From Brevundimonas sp. (GTDB lineage Bacteria; Pseudomonadota; Alphaproteobacteria; Caulobacterales; Caulobacteraceae): a stretch of DNA of 64,000 nt. Location of the stretch: positions 124,001 to 188,000 of the forward strand of contig NZ_JACESA010000005.1 of NCBI RefSeq assembly GCF_013912065.1. Direction: 5' to 3'. The first letter of the stretch is position 1. Every line of letters begins with the position of its first letter. Positions 1 to 8,372 of the stretch are shown in pieces. The notes beneath the pieces are model-generated. The model ran no database searches. It worked only from the letters and a program-made list of their open reading frames with translations, and was not told the DNA's origin. Made by a program: the position numbers and the translations under genes.

Positions 1-1
1 C

Positions 2-589
2 GCCGCCTATGTGCTGCTGACCGCCTTCCGCGACCTGCGCGATAATTTCGCCGCCGAAATCTGGCGCGCCCTGGGCTATGGCGACGCCGCCGCCGTCTTC
101 ACCGCCAGCGAAGGGCCGGTGGCGGCCCTGTCGCTGGTGTCGATGGGCGTGCTGATCTTGGTCAAGAACAACGGCCGGGCCCTGTTGCTGATGCACGGGG
201 TCATACTGGCGGGCTTCGCCGTCCTGGGGCTTTCGACCCTGGCCTTCCAGAACCATCTGCTGTCGCCGATCGCCTGGATGATCGCCAGCGGCGCGGGGCT
301 TTACCTGGCCTATACGCCGTTCAACGCCATGCTGTTCGACCGGATGATCGCCTATACGGGCACGGTGGCGACGGCGGGTTTCCTGATCTATGTCGCCGAC
401 GCCTCGGGCTATATGGGTAGCGTGGTCCTGCTGCTGGTCCGCAACTTCGCCGCCATCGACCTGCCCTGGCTGCCCTTCTTCGTCACCGCCGCCTATGGCG
501 CCAGCCTGGCCGGCGCGGCCCTAGTGGCCGCCGCGGCGGTGCTTTTCCTGCGAGAGCGAAAGAGAACCTCCGTGCCGGCCTTGCAATAG
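2..589 (+). CDS. DUF5690 family membrane protein, 3' part
   Basis: The frame is open to the left edge of the window, so this is the C-terminal 195 residues of a longer protein; the GTG at position 11 is internal, not a start. About five hydrophobic helices are visible, with conserved-looking stretches such as RDLRDNFAAEIW near the left edge and TPFNAMLFDR in the middle. The pattern resembles the C-terminal half of the DUF5690 family, which is MFS-transporter-like and of unknown substrate; this is recalled family resemblance, not a search. The stop lies inside a perfect hairpin (572-597), and the next gene converges on it. No function can be given. Confidence 0.72.
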   Translation, partial: AAYVLLTAFRDLRDNFAAEIWRALGYGDAAAVFTASEGPVAALSLVSMGVLILVKNNGRALLLMHGVILAGFAVLGLSTLAFQNHLLSPIAWMIASGAGLYLAYTPFNAMLFDRMIAYTGTVATAGFLIYVADASGYMGSVVLLLVRNFAAIDLPWLPFFVTAAYGASLAGAALVAAAAVLFLRERKRTSVPALQ

Positions 590-597
590 GCCGGCAC
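572..597. terminator. Hairpin between convergent genes
   Basis: A perfect 10-bp stem (GTGCCGGCCT / AGGCCGGCAC) with a 6-nt loop overlaps the stop codon at 587-589. There is no clear T run on either side, so intrinsic termination is uncertain. Its position between two converging genes suggests a shared bidirectional terminator. Confidence 0.5.
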
Positions 598-619
598 CGA
601 GCCAACTAGGGCCGCAGCC

Positions 620-1573
620 TCAGTCTGCCTTCAACACCTCGGCCGGCAGGTTCGGGACGTAGGTTGCTATGACTTCACGTGTCTCGTTGTTGATGCCGTA
701 GAGCACGCGGGGTTCTGTTCGGTCCCACGCCCAACCCTGCCCGGGGATGGGAACCCTGAAGGTCGCGACGTGGACGAGCATCGATCCTGCGTCCGGCAGG
801 CGAAGAACATAAAGCTCCGGGGCGTCGTGGCCGGTCATATAGATAAGACCGTCATCGCCGAAACCGCCGCCTGACGTGGATGTCGGCGCCAGGCGCTCCA
901 ACACCGAAGCCGGAAAAGTCCAACTCTGGGTGCGCCGCCACTGATCGTCGAAGCGCACCAGTTGACTGTACGAATGATCCCGTCCCGGCTCGCCGCCGCG
1001 GCCGTCATAGTTGGCGAAGGCGGCCCACCAGGCGCCGTCCCGACGATCGACCCAGGTAAGCGACCCGATCTGTTCGCCCAGTGCGACCGAGCGGCGATGT
1101 TCTAGCGTGCGGGGATCGAAGAATTCCACCGAGCTTGTCATGGGAACATGCGGAAAGTTGGAATGGGCGCAGACCAGATCGTCTTCCAACACCAGACAGG
1201 CGTTCAAGTGGACGAACTGCGTCCGGTCTCCCTGCCATTCCGCCAGTTTGCGGCCGTCGGCCTTGGCGTAGCGGCCTATGCGCGTGTTGACGACGGCATA
1301 GAAATCATCGCCGCTCGCGGCCGCCCCCTGGCCGGCCTCGGCGGCCGGGTAACGCCGCAGTTCGATGGCCTGATAGACCGGCGCTGGGGGGGGCGCAGGG
1401 ATCGGCCTCTCTTCGCGCTTAGGAAAATTACGCAGCACAGGCGGCTCAAGCGGAGCGGCTTCCTGCGCTACGGGCGTCCGTGCTCCGAGCTCGGTCGGGG
1501 CCGGCGTTTGAGCGGCGGCGGACTGAGCCGCCATGCCGATCATGGCTGCGGTGCAGAGGAGAAGGCGCTTCAT
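620..1573 (-). CDS. Secreted protein of unknown function, beta-propeller-like
   Basis: A 317-residue protein with a signal peptide (MKRLLLCTAAMIGMAAQSAAAQ) and a Pro/Ala-rich linker to about residue 70. The body has recurring strand-turn patterns with aromatic and Asp/Gly turns (EFFDPRTLEHRR, QLVRFDDQWRRTQSW, LYVLRLPDAG), as in YncE-type propellers; that fold is an inference. The frame runs on upstream to 1681, but the ATG at 1573 starts the signal peptide and overlaps the upstream GDPD stop by 4 nt (ATGA), so the two are translationally coupled. It is the last gene of the minus-strand run TBDR-GDPD-this gene and probably acts in the periplasm on the same substrate. No specific function is recognised. 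Confidence 0.7.
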   Translation of the reverse strand: MKRLLLCTAAMIGMAAQSAAAQTPAPTELGARTPVAQEAAPLEPPVLRNFPKREERPIPAPPPAPVYQAIELRRYPAAEAGQGAAASGDDFYAVVNTRIGRYAKADGRKLAEWQGDRTQFVHLNACLVLEDDLVCAHSNFPHVPMTSSVEFFDPRTLEHRRSVALGEQIGSLTWVDRRDGAWWAAFANYDGRGGEPGRDHSYSQLVRFDDQWRRTQSWTFPASVLERLAPTSTSGGGFGDDGLIYMTGHDAPELYVLRLPDAGSMLVHVATFRVPIPGQGWAWDRTEPRVLYGINNETREVIATYVPNLPAEVLKAD

Positions 1574-2526
1574 GGTTGGACATCCGATCTGACGGCATCG
1601 CGTCGAGCGAGATAGGTGGAGAGAGCTTGCGGCGCATCGGTCTGGATCATGCTGGCGCCGAGGTCGATCAGTCGCCCCCAATGCGCCTCGGGCGCCGCGA
1701 CGGCGTCGACATCCAGGTGACCCGCCGAGTGATTCGGGCTGAGAGTGTTGACCCAGGCCCGTCGGCCGACCGCGTGGAGAGCGCGAGCGCTGTGCGCAAA
1801 ATAGGCTTCATCTCGAAAGAGCACCTCGACGGCCACGGGGGACAGGGGCTCGAAGACGGCGGCCGCCCGCATCAACTCTCCCTGAGATTCATCGATGATG
1901 GGCATGAAAAGGGCCTTGCGGAACAGCTCGGGAAAGGCGTCGCTTCCTGACGGTGCGTTCCCGGTCTTCATCAGCACATGGTCCGCGAGGTCCATACGAT
2001 CGAGGAGGATCTGCACGTCCTCGAACACATCGGCCTTGGCGTCGATATTGACCAGAACACCGCCTCGCGCGGCCTCCATCGCCTCTTCCAGCGTTGGCGG
2101 GCGGCGAAGGGTCAGAGCAGCATTCGTCCCGCCGGCTCCGGCACGCAGTCTGAGGGCCTGAACCTGAGCCAGCGTCAGGTCCGCCACGGCGCCTTGGCCA
2201 TCGGTGGTGCGATCCACCGTAGGATCGTGCATCAGGACGAGATAGCCGTCGCGCGTGCGGCGCACGTCGAGTTCGACCATGGCGACGCCCAGTCGCCTGC
2301 ACGCGGCGATGGCGTCCAGGGAATTCTCGGAGGTCTCGGTCCAGCAGCCGCGGTGGGCGATGACCAGAACGGGTCCGTCGGGATCACGCACCTGCGCGCG
2401 CAGGGTTGAAATCCGGTCTGGGGACTGGACGGCCGGATCCCTGGTCTCGGCCAAAGCCGCGAACGGCGTAGCCAGCATGCACAGGGAAAGCGCCAGAAGG
2501 GCTGATCGCGCTGATGCGAAACGCAT
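1570..2526 (-). CDS. Secreted glycerophosphodiester phosphodiesterase
   Basis: A 318-residue GDPD-family enzyme with a signal peptide cleaved near residue 26. GDPDs hydrolyse glycerophosphodiesters to glycerol-3-phosphate and an alcohol in a TIM barrel. The family signature is present: HRG at about residue 58 followed by EN at 67-68, then ELDVRRTRDGYLVLMHD with the metal-binding Glu-Asp and the catalytic His. It sits 67 nt downstream of a TBDR gene on the same strand, with a strong hairpin between them, and overlaps the next gene by 4 nt. The natural reading is release of phosphate or glycerophosphate from diesters for uptake. The substrate is not determined. Confidence 0.88.
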   Translation of the reverse strand: MRFASARSALLALSLCMLATPFAALAETRDPAVQSPDRISTLRAQVRDPDGPVLVIAHRGCWTETSENSLDAIAACRRLGVAMVELDVRRTRDGYLVLMHDPTVDRTTDGQGAVADLTLAQVQALRLRAGAGGTNAALTLRRPPTLEEAMEAARGGVLVNIDAKADVFEDVQILLDRMDLADHVLMKTGNAPSGSDAFPELFRKALFMPIIDESQGELMRAAAVFEPLSPVAVEVLFRDEAYFAHSARALHAVGRRAWVNTLSPNHSAGHLDVDAVAAPEAHWGRLIDLGASMIQTDAPQALSTYLARRDAVRSDVQP

Positions 2527-2540
2527 GGACGCCTCTATTC

Positions 2541-2587
2541 AAAAAATCATGGTCAGAGCGGCCGGGGCGCCCATCGGCGCCCCGGCC
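2541..2587 (-). terminator. Terminator or attenuator between TBDR and GDPD genes
   Basis: A perfect 12-bp GC-only stem with a CATC loop lies at 2560-2587. On the minus strand it is followed about 13 nt later by six T's (2541-2546). It could reduce transcription from the receptor gene into GDPD; the distance to the T run makes true termination uncertain. Confidence 0.5.
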
Positions 2588-2593
2588 AGGGGA

Positions 2594-5173
2594 TCAGAAG
2601 CGCATTGCGACGCCGGCCCAGAGCTGACGCCCATAGAAGCTGACGTCGGTAGCCAGCTCATAGTTGCGACCGCCCGACTCGACGTTGCGGTAGGTGACCT
2701 TCTCGTCATCGATCAGGTTGCGCACCTCGCCGATGATCTCGACGCGGTCATTGATGGCATAGCGCGCCTGCAGATCGACCTGATGCGACGCTTTCAGCAC
2801 TCGATCGGTCGCCGGGGTTACACCGACCGACGTATAGGCGTCATCGACATAGGCGTAGCTGATCCGGCCGCGGAAACCGTCACGTTCGTAGAAGATCGCG
2901 GCATTGCCGAGGAAGTCGGACTGGCCGGGCAGGAAGTCGATGTCACGGCTCACGCCGTTGGAGCCGAGGACCGAAGTCTCGGCGTTCAGCCAGGTGGCGT
3001 TGGCGGAGACGCCGAAATCGCTGAGGATGCCCGGAAGGAAGTCCAGATTGTTGCGGATAAAGTTGAGCTCAAGCCCGCTGACCTCGGCTTCGGCGGCGTT
3101 CTGGGGCTGGGAGACATCCACCTCGGTCCCGTCGATGACTTCCCGAGTCAGCAGCGTGTAGATCTCGTTATCGATCTTCTTGTGGAAGACGCCAATCGAC
3201 ATCAGCCCGTTGTTGCCCGGCAGATAATACTCCAGCGACGCATCGTAGGACTTGCCGTCCCGGGCCTGCAGGTCCGCGTTGCCGCGCGAGATGCTGCCGT
3301 CGTTGTTGAGGACTTCCGCGCTCCCCAGTTGGCTGGGGTTCGGGCGGCCGACACCCTCCGAATAAGCGAGACGAAGCTTGATCGCGTCGGTGAGGTCGTA
3401 AGACAGGGTCGCCGACGGCAGGAAGTTGTCGTATTCGGCCGACGCGGAAACGGGGGTGAAGTCGGCAAGACTGGCTCCCGTGCCTTGACGCCGCATCCGG
3501 TCGATGTCCGTTTCCGTCTGCTCCCAGCGGCCGCCGAAGATGAAGCGATGCCGCTCACCGCGATGCTCGGCCAGGGCATAGAGCGCAAGCACGTCCTCCG
3601 TCACCACCCAGTCGGAGCCTATCGTATTGATATTGGTGCTGGCCTGATTGACGGTGAAGCTGGCGCGGTTGGCTTGGAAGAAGTCGTTGAAGGCGTCGAA
3701 GTCGATGATGAGCTGATTGAACGACGCATAGAGGGGCGTGTAGCTCGCGCCTGTGTCGAAGGCGTCCAGCGTCAGGGGCGTTGCGCCGGTGTAGGCGCTA
3801 TAGACCGTCTGGGTGCGTTCGTTGTCACGCTCCGTCTGGCGCAGCTTGACACCGGCCTGGAAGCCCCACCCCAGGCTGTAAGCCTCACGGTTGTAGGCAT
3901 AGTCCAGCTGGACCTCCGAAACCATGTCCTCGGAATCGTCGGTATAGGGCGAATAGCTCTGGAACCGGTATTGGGTCGGGTCCGTGAAGCGTGCGGAGAT
4001 GTCCGTCGCGTAGGGCGTGCCGTCGCGAACCGCGACGTTGAAGGTGGGAGCGGCGCCCGTCAGGTTGAACTGAACCTGATTGGAATTTTCCAGGAAGGTC
4101 GCTTCCGAATACGACGCTCGTCCCGTGATCCGGTGCAGTTCGGCGGGGCTCCAGTCGAAGCCGGTATTGACGATGGTCAGCGGCTTTTCGAGCGGGAAGT
4201 CATTAAACCGCACGAAGCTGCTGCCGGCCGTGTTTTGCAGCTGATGCGACAGGCGCAGTTCGTTGTCGTCCTGCTGATAGTGGGAAGCTGTCAGGAAGCT
4301 GTAGAAGGAGTCACTGGGCTTGAACTCCAGCTTCAGGGTGGCGCCATAGCGATCCACGGTGTTCGGATAGCCCTGGTAGAGGAAAGCGGCGCCCGGTGCG
4401 GCGGGGGCCGGCGTCTCATTGGTCATCGTGTGGTTGGGGCTGAAACGTTCCTGGTCCCGGCGTTTGACGCTGTAGTTGGCGCTCAACAGGACGCCGAACT
4501 GATCCTGATCGCCAAAGGTCGTCGAGATCGCGCCGTCGAAGCGGTAGTTCAGACCGTCGTCGCCATCGCGATTATAGCCTTCACCCGGAACGGCCGTAGA
4601 GTTGGAGCCTCCGACGAAGGCGTTGGCGACGGCGTAGAGGCCGCGCTGGTCGAAGGCCGAACGCGTACGCAAGTTCACCGTCCCGCCGATCGCATTGCCG
4701 TCAACGTCCGGCGTCCGCGACTTGATAACATCCAGTCCGCCGACCGCCGTGGACGGAATGGCCTCCATGTTGAGCTGGCGACCGCCGCGCTCGGCCGTAG
4801 CCATGGTCGCGCCGTCGAAACTGCCCAGCGTATAGCTCGGGTTCAGACCCCGCACCGAGACGTAGCGGCCCTCGTCCTCATCGAAAACGGTCTGAACGCC
4901 TGGCACGCGGCGGAAGCTGTCGGCGATATTGTAGTCAGGCTGTTGGCCGATGTCGTCGCTGGTGAGAAATTCGGCGATGCGCGGATCTTCGCGCTTGGTC
5001 GCCACGGAGCGTTGGTTCTGAGCGCGGTAGCCGAGCACGACGATTTCGTCGATCCCGCCGGCCTGGGTCCCCACCTCCTGCGCCAGGACCGGCGAAGCCA
5101 CGGCGCCTAGAACCGCGGCGCTGACAGTGGCGAGCAGATAGTTCGCCGTTTTCGATGTTGCACTAAAAGACAT
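2594..5173 (-). CDS. TonB-dependent outer-membrane receptor (no STN domain)
   Basis: An 859-residue TonB-dependent receptor. It has a signal peptide to about residue 31, a TonB-box-like DEIVVLGY near 42-49, a plug domain (DDIGQQPDYNIADSFRRVPG, then SVRGL and IGGTVNLRTR) and a C-terminal 22-strand barrel ending in an aromatic residue (AGVAMRF), the usual barrel assembly signal. It lacks an N-terminal signalling domain. The plug is closely related to that of the receptor at 8373-11174 (shared stretches QTVFDEDEGRYVS and DGNAIGG), so the two arose by duplication. It heads a minus-strand group with a GDPD and faces the sigma/FecR operon. The substrate is probably a phosphate-ester compound, inferred only from the GDPD. 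Confidence 0.92.
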   Translation of the reverse strand: MSFSATSKTANYLLATVSAAVLGAVASPVLAQEVGTQAGGIDEIVVLGYRAQNQRSVATKREDPRIAEFLTSDDIGQQPDYNIADSFRRVPGVQTVFDEDEGRYVSVRGLNPSYTLGSFDGATMATAERGGRQLNMEAIPSTAVGGLDVIKSRTPDVDGNAIGGTVNLRTRSAFDQRGLYAVANAFVGGSNSTAVPGEGYNRDGDDGLNYRFDGAISTTFGDQDQFGVLLSANYSVKRRDQERFSPNHTMTNETPAPAAPGAAFLYQGYPNTVDRYGATLKLEFKPSDSFYSFLTASHYQQDDNELRLSHQLQNTAGSSFVRFNDFPLEKPLTIVNTGFDWSPAELHRITGRASYSEATFLENSNQVQFNLTGAAPTFNVAVRDGTPYATDISARFTDPTQYRFQSYSPYTDDSEDMVSEVQLDYAYNREAYSLGWGFQAGVKLRQTERDNERTQTVYSAYTGATPLTLDAFDTGASYTPLYASFNQLIIDFDAFNDFFQANRASFTVNQASTNINTIGSDWVVTEDVLALYALAEHRGERHRFIFGGRWEQTETDIDRMRRQGTGASLADFTPVSASAEYDNFLPSATLSYDLTDAIKLRLAYSEGVGRPNPSQLGSAEVLNNDGSISRGNADLQARDGKSYDASLEYYLPGNNGLMSIGVFHKKIDNEIYTLLTREVIDGTEVDVSQPQNAAEAEVSGLELNFIRNNLDFLPGILSDFGVSANATWLNAETSVLGSNGVSRDIDFLPGQSDFLGNAAIFYERDGFRGRISYAYVDDAYTSVGVTPATDRVLKASHQVDLQARYAINDRVEIIGEVRNLIDDEKVTYRNVESGGRNYELATDVSFYGRQLWAGVAMRF

Positions 5174-5415
5174 GACCGATCCCCATAGTTACGGTGGCCT
5201 GCCCATTAGTTATCGCTCATGAAGCTTTTACGTCTGACTCAAACATCAACCATGAATAAAAACGTCTCTGTCAATTTTATTGAAACAACACGATTTTGTC
5301 TGGATTTGTTCATACTTAAATTTACCAGCCAGCGGCATTGACACCATTAGAATATCTAGTCTTTTCTGATGATTACCACGGCAATGTGGCAGCGTTCAGC
5401 GTCAGGAGCGGAACC
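5174..5415. promoter_or_regulatory. AT-rich divergent promoter region
   Basis: This 242-bp stretch is markedly richer in A/T than its surroundings and separates the divergent TBDR and YdcF-like genes. A TTGACA hexamer occurs at 5338-5343, but no well-spaced -10 box is evident. It is the likely site where the neighbouring ECF sigma factor acts, although I could not define an ECF promoter motif. Confidence 0.45.
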
Positions 5416-6783
5416 ATGCACCCGCACAAATACTGTGCCCGTAAGGGAGCCTTCGCCCTCTCTCTCGCAGCGGCGCTACTCGTTTGCGGGTCTGCTTCGC
5501 AGGCTCTGACATCGTCCCAAACTCCCCCCTCTGCGACTGCGGCTGCGTCGATCCAGCCTGGGCCGGACCTCTCCTACCGCCCCCTTTCGAGCAACTCTCC
5601 GCTGCAGGATCTGAACTTCTACCTGCTCACCTTGCTGGAAGGGACGCCCGAGGCGCGGGCCGCGCTGCTGGTCGATCCGGACCTGCGGGCCATACGCCAG
5701 GACGCCGCCAGACGGGCCGTGGGAGCCGCCCGGGCTTGCGAGGCGGCAATCGAGGCTGCCGGACAGAACCGCGCGGCGGAAGGTTCGAACGCCTGCACGC
5801 CCGAGGCGCTACGCTGGACCGATGCGGAACGCGCGCGGGCGGCCGAGGCGATCGGACGGATTTACGACCGTTCTCCCGCCGTGCGTCGCCTCGTCGCCGA
5901 GCACATGCGGCCGTCCGGCCGTTTCCAGCGCGACGCATCGCTCGGCGATCGGGCGCTGACGATCCTGGCCTGGAGCGAAGCCCAGAACAACCTGGACCGG
6001 ATAATCCGCGTCTATGCTTTGGGCGAACAACCCCGATACGCTGACATCGACTCGGTCATCTATCCGGTCGAAGGCCGATACTATCAGGGCTTTCTCGGCC
6101 AACTGATCCGCGAGGTCGCTCGCCGGGCGAATGAGGATCAGCCGGCTTATGATCTCGCCAGGGCCTTCGCGCTGGAGCTGATGGACGCCAATCGTCGGGA
6201 CGACGCGGTGCGTCAGACCGCCCTACAGGAGCGCGAGAACGCCGCCACCTTGTCCAGGTTGTCCGCGATCCGCTGGAGCGATTTCCCCTACGCCGCCATT
6301 CTCGTGCCCGGATATTCACCCGAGATCGCCTATGAGCCGCTGAACCCGGCGGCGAAATTGCGCCTGCGACGTGGAGTGGATCTGTACCGGGCAGGCAAGG
6401 CTCCGGTGATAATCGTTTCAGGTGGAACGCTTCGCCCCATCGGAACGGGCTTCAACGAGTCCCTGGAGATGAAGCGCTTTCTCGTCGCCCATTACGGCGT
6501 TCCGGCAGAGGCCATACTGATTGATCCGGTGGCGCGGCATACCACGACCAATATGCGCAACGCCGCACGCCTGATTTTCCGCATCGGCGCGCCGGCCGAG
6601 ATGAAGTCGCTGGTCACAGGCCAGGTGTCATACATCGGCAGCGAGGTGTTCTCCGCGCGTTGCCGACGCGACTTCGGCTATGTACCCTATGTTCTGCACG
6701 ATCGACTGGATTTCGACACCTTCGAATTTACGCCGGTTCTCGCCTCGCTTCACCGCGAGGCGACGGACCCCATGGATCCGTGA
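5416..6783 (+). CDS. YdcF/ElyC/SanA-like DUF218 protein, exported
   Basis: A 455-residue protein starting at the ATG at 5416, preceded by AGGAG seven bases upstream; an in-frame codon at 5338 has no ribosome site. A signal-like segment (residues 14-35) is followed by a helical region rich in Ala/Arg. A C-terminal DUF218 domain begins at about residue 295 (AAILVPGY, IIVSGGTL, ARHTTTNMRNA), matching the YdcF/SanA fold. Members act in envelope homeostasis or bind nucleotide-like ligands; the reaction is generally unknown. Its stop is followed directly by an in-frame ATG in the sigma-factor reading frame, so it is the first gene of the sigma-FecR-TBDR operon. The long N-terminal half is unrecognised. 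Confidence 0.75.
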   Translation: MHPHKYCARKGAFALSLAAALLVCGSASQALTSSQTPPSATAAASIQPGPDLSYRPLSSNSPLQDLNFYLLTLLEGTPEARAALLVDPDLRAIRQDAARRAVGAARACEAAIEAAGQNRAAEGSNACTPEALRWTDAERARAAEAIGRIYDRSPAVRRLVAEHMRPSGRFQRDASLGDRALTILAWSEAQNNLDRIIRVYALGEQPRYADIDSVIYPVEGRYYQGFLGQLIREVARRANEDQPAYDLARAFALELMDANRRDDAVRQTALQERENAATLSRLSAIRWSDFPYAAILVPGYSPEIAYEPLNPAAKLRLRRGVDLYRAGKAPVIIVSGGTLRPIGTGFNESLEMKRFLVAHYGVPAEAILIDPVARHTTTNMRNAARLIFRIGAPAEMKSLVTGQVSYIGSEVFSARCRRDFGYVPYVLHDRLDFDTFEFTPVLASLHREATDPMDP

Positions 6784-6825
6784 ATGCGCCATGACGCCAA
6801 GACGGCGCCGGACGAAGAGGTCTCG

Positions 6826-7443
6826 ATGGATGTCGTAGAATGGCTATCCCTCGAAATCCTTCCGCATGAGGCAGAGGCGAGAACATTTATACGCGCCGCG
6901 GCGCTCAACCCTGCCGAGGAAGACGACATCGTTCAGGAGGTCTATTGTCGGCTGCTTGAAATCGGCTCGGCCGCGCGGCCTCGTGACGGACGCGGCCTCC
7001 TTCTGCAGACCGTTCAGGACGCGATCCAGGACTACCTTCATCAGAGCACGGTCGTGCGGATAGACATCTCCAGCATCGTCCACAGCGTCGCCGCCCCTGA
7101 AGCGATTAACTCGCCCGAGTTCATCGCCCACGACCGACGCCTCCTGGCCGAGGTGCGGGAGGCGATGACGGCCCTGCCCCACCGCTGCCGGGAAGTTTTC
7201 GAGTTGCGAAAACTATGGGGACTGACACAGAAGGATGTCTCCCGGCGGTTGAACCTGTCGGAAAAGACGGTTGAAAAAGAAACGACTCGTGGGCTTAGGC
7301 TCATCATGCTGGCGATGGCGGACCGAACCCCGTCGCCGCGAACGCGAAGGATAAATGGCGCAATCCCACTCCCTCGGCGTGATCGACGCGGAGGCCGCCG
7401 AATGGGCGGTCAAGGTCGACGCAGCCCCTTTAAGCTCGACTGA
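6826..7443 (+). CDS. ECF RNA polymerase sigma factor (FecI-type)
   Basis: A sigma-70 family ECF factor with region 2 (EEDDIVQEVYCRL) and region 4 (LPHRCREVFELRKLWGLTQK, then a recognition helix SEKTVEKETTRG). It would direct polymerase to its own operon and probably to the divergent receptor. I prefer the ATG at 6826 (GAGG five bases upstream; 205 residues). An ATG at 6784, directly after the previous stop, would give 219 residues. After region 4 there is an unusual Arg-rich tail of about 45 residues, the last part encoded in an 89-nt overlap with fecR, which is far longer than typical translational coupling. Its neighbours are a FecR anti-sigma factor and a TBDR with a signalling domain, the standard cell-surface signalling trio. 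Confidence 0.85.
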   Translation: MDVVEWLSLEILPHEAEARTFIRAAALNPAEEDDIVQEVYCRLLEIGSAARPRDGRGLLLQTVQDAIQDYLHQSTVVRIDISSIVHSVAAPEAINSPEFIAHDRRLLAEVREAMTALPHRCREVFELRKLWGLTQKDVSRRLNLSEKTVEKETTRGLRLIMLAMADRTPSPRTRRINGAIPLPRRDRRGGRRMGGQGRRSPFKLD

Positions 7444-8296
7444 AGAGCTCAGGTTGGAGGCTTGGCTGGCCGCCGATCGGCGCCACCAAGGCGCCTATGC
7501 CCGCGCGCGCGCCATCTCGCGCGCGGCTGAACGCCTGTCGCCCGAAACGTCCGCCATCCGACGTCCGGTGCAGGTCGATCGCCGCGCCCTGTTCGTAGGC
7601 GGCGGCGCCGCCCTGGCCGCCTCGGTCGTCGGCGGCCTGATGGTCTGGAACGGGCGGGGCTCCATGACCATGGCGACAGGCCTTGGCGAGACCCGTCGCA
7701 TCACCCTGTCCGACGGCACGACAGCGGAGTTGGACAGTGCTTCCGCAGTACGCGCGACGATGCGAGACCCTCGTCAGGTGGAACTTAGGGGCGGCGAAGC
7801 CTGGATGTCGGTCGTGGCCAATACCAGCGGCCCCTTCCTGCTCACCATTGGAGGACTCCGCGCCAGCGTGCCGGCGGCGGCGGAAATCGTGTTGCGGCTA
7901 CGCGACGACCAGGCGCGGCTGACACTGCTGCAGGGCGCGGCGCACGTCTGGAGCAGCGATGCGGGAGAAACCAGTAGTCGTCTGCTGGACGCGGGGATGG
8001 AGGCCAGTCTTCCCCATTCCGGAGCACTGCGCGCGGTGCGCCTTCCGGCGGCTGTTCTTACGCGGCGCGTGGGATGGCGAGAGGGGCTTCTCATACTGGA
8101 CGGAGAGACGCTCGCCGAGGCGGCGCGAGAGTTCAATCATTACAATACGCACCAGATTGAGGTCTCTGGCGCGCCCGCCGCTATCCGCGTGGTCGGCGCG
8201 TTCCGCAACACGGATCCCCAGGCGTTCGTCGAGACGGTGGGAAATTTGTTCGATGTCCGCATCCACCAATCAACAAATCTGACGCGCATAGATTGA
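7355..8296 (+). CDS. FecR family anti-sigma factor
   Basis: A 313-residue FecR-like membrane regulator. The cytoplasmic N-terminus (residues 10-50, with EAAEWAVKVDAAPLSSTEE and WLAADRRHQGAYAR) is the DUF4880-type sigma-binding domain. A single transmembrane helix lies at about 79-98, followed by the periplasmic FecR domain (GETRRITLSDGTTAELDSAS) and a C-terminal part that would contact the receptor's STN domain. The start has AAGGA six bases upstream. It overlaps the sigma gene by 89 nt and precedes a signalling TBDR by 76 nt. By analogy with FecR it passes occupancy of the outer-membrane receptor to the sigma factor. Confidence 0.9.
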   Translation: MAQSHSLGVIDAEAAEWAVKVDAAPLSSTEELRLEAWLAADRRHQGAYARARAISRAAERLSPETSAIRRPVQVDRRALFVGGGAALAASVVGGLMVWNGRGSMTMATGLGETRRITLSDGTTAELDSASAVRATMRDPRQVELRGGEAWMSVVANTSGPFLLTIGGLRASVPAAAEIVLRLRDDQARLTLLQGAAHVWSSDAGETSSRLLDAGMEASLPHSGALRAVRLPAAVLTRRVGWREGLLILDGETLAEAAREFNHYNTHQIEVSGAPAAIRVVGAFRNTDPQAFVETVGNLFDVRIHQSTNLTRID

Positions 8297-8372
8297 ACTT
8301 CGCGCATGTCGCGAAACGGTCGCTGAAATACATCAAGCCGAACGGCGACGCTGTCGCACAAGGGAGTTTGCG

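Noticed and set aside
2255-5110. Long plus-strand open frame of 951 codons opposite the TBDR gene
   Set aside because: It is antisense to a well-supported receptor. The composition (Val/Gly/Arg-rich, no domain) is the usual effect of high GC in the complementary frame.
5338-5360. Sigma-70 promoter based on TTGACA at 5338
   Set aside because: The spacing to any TATAAT-like hexamer is wrong (TATCTA only 9 bp on), so it was not called as a promoter.
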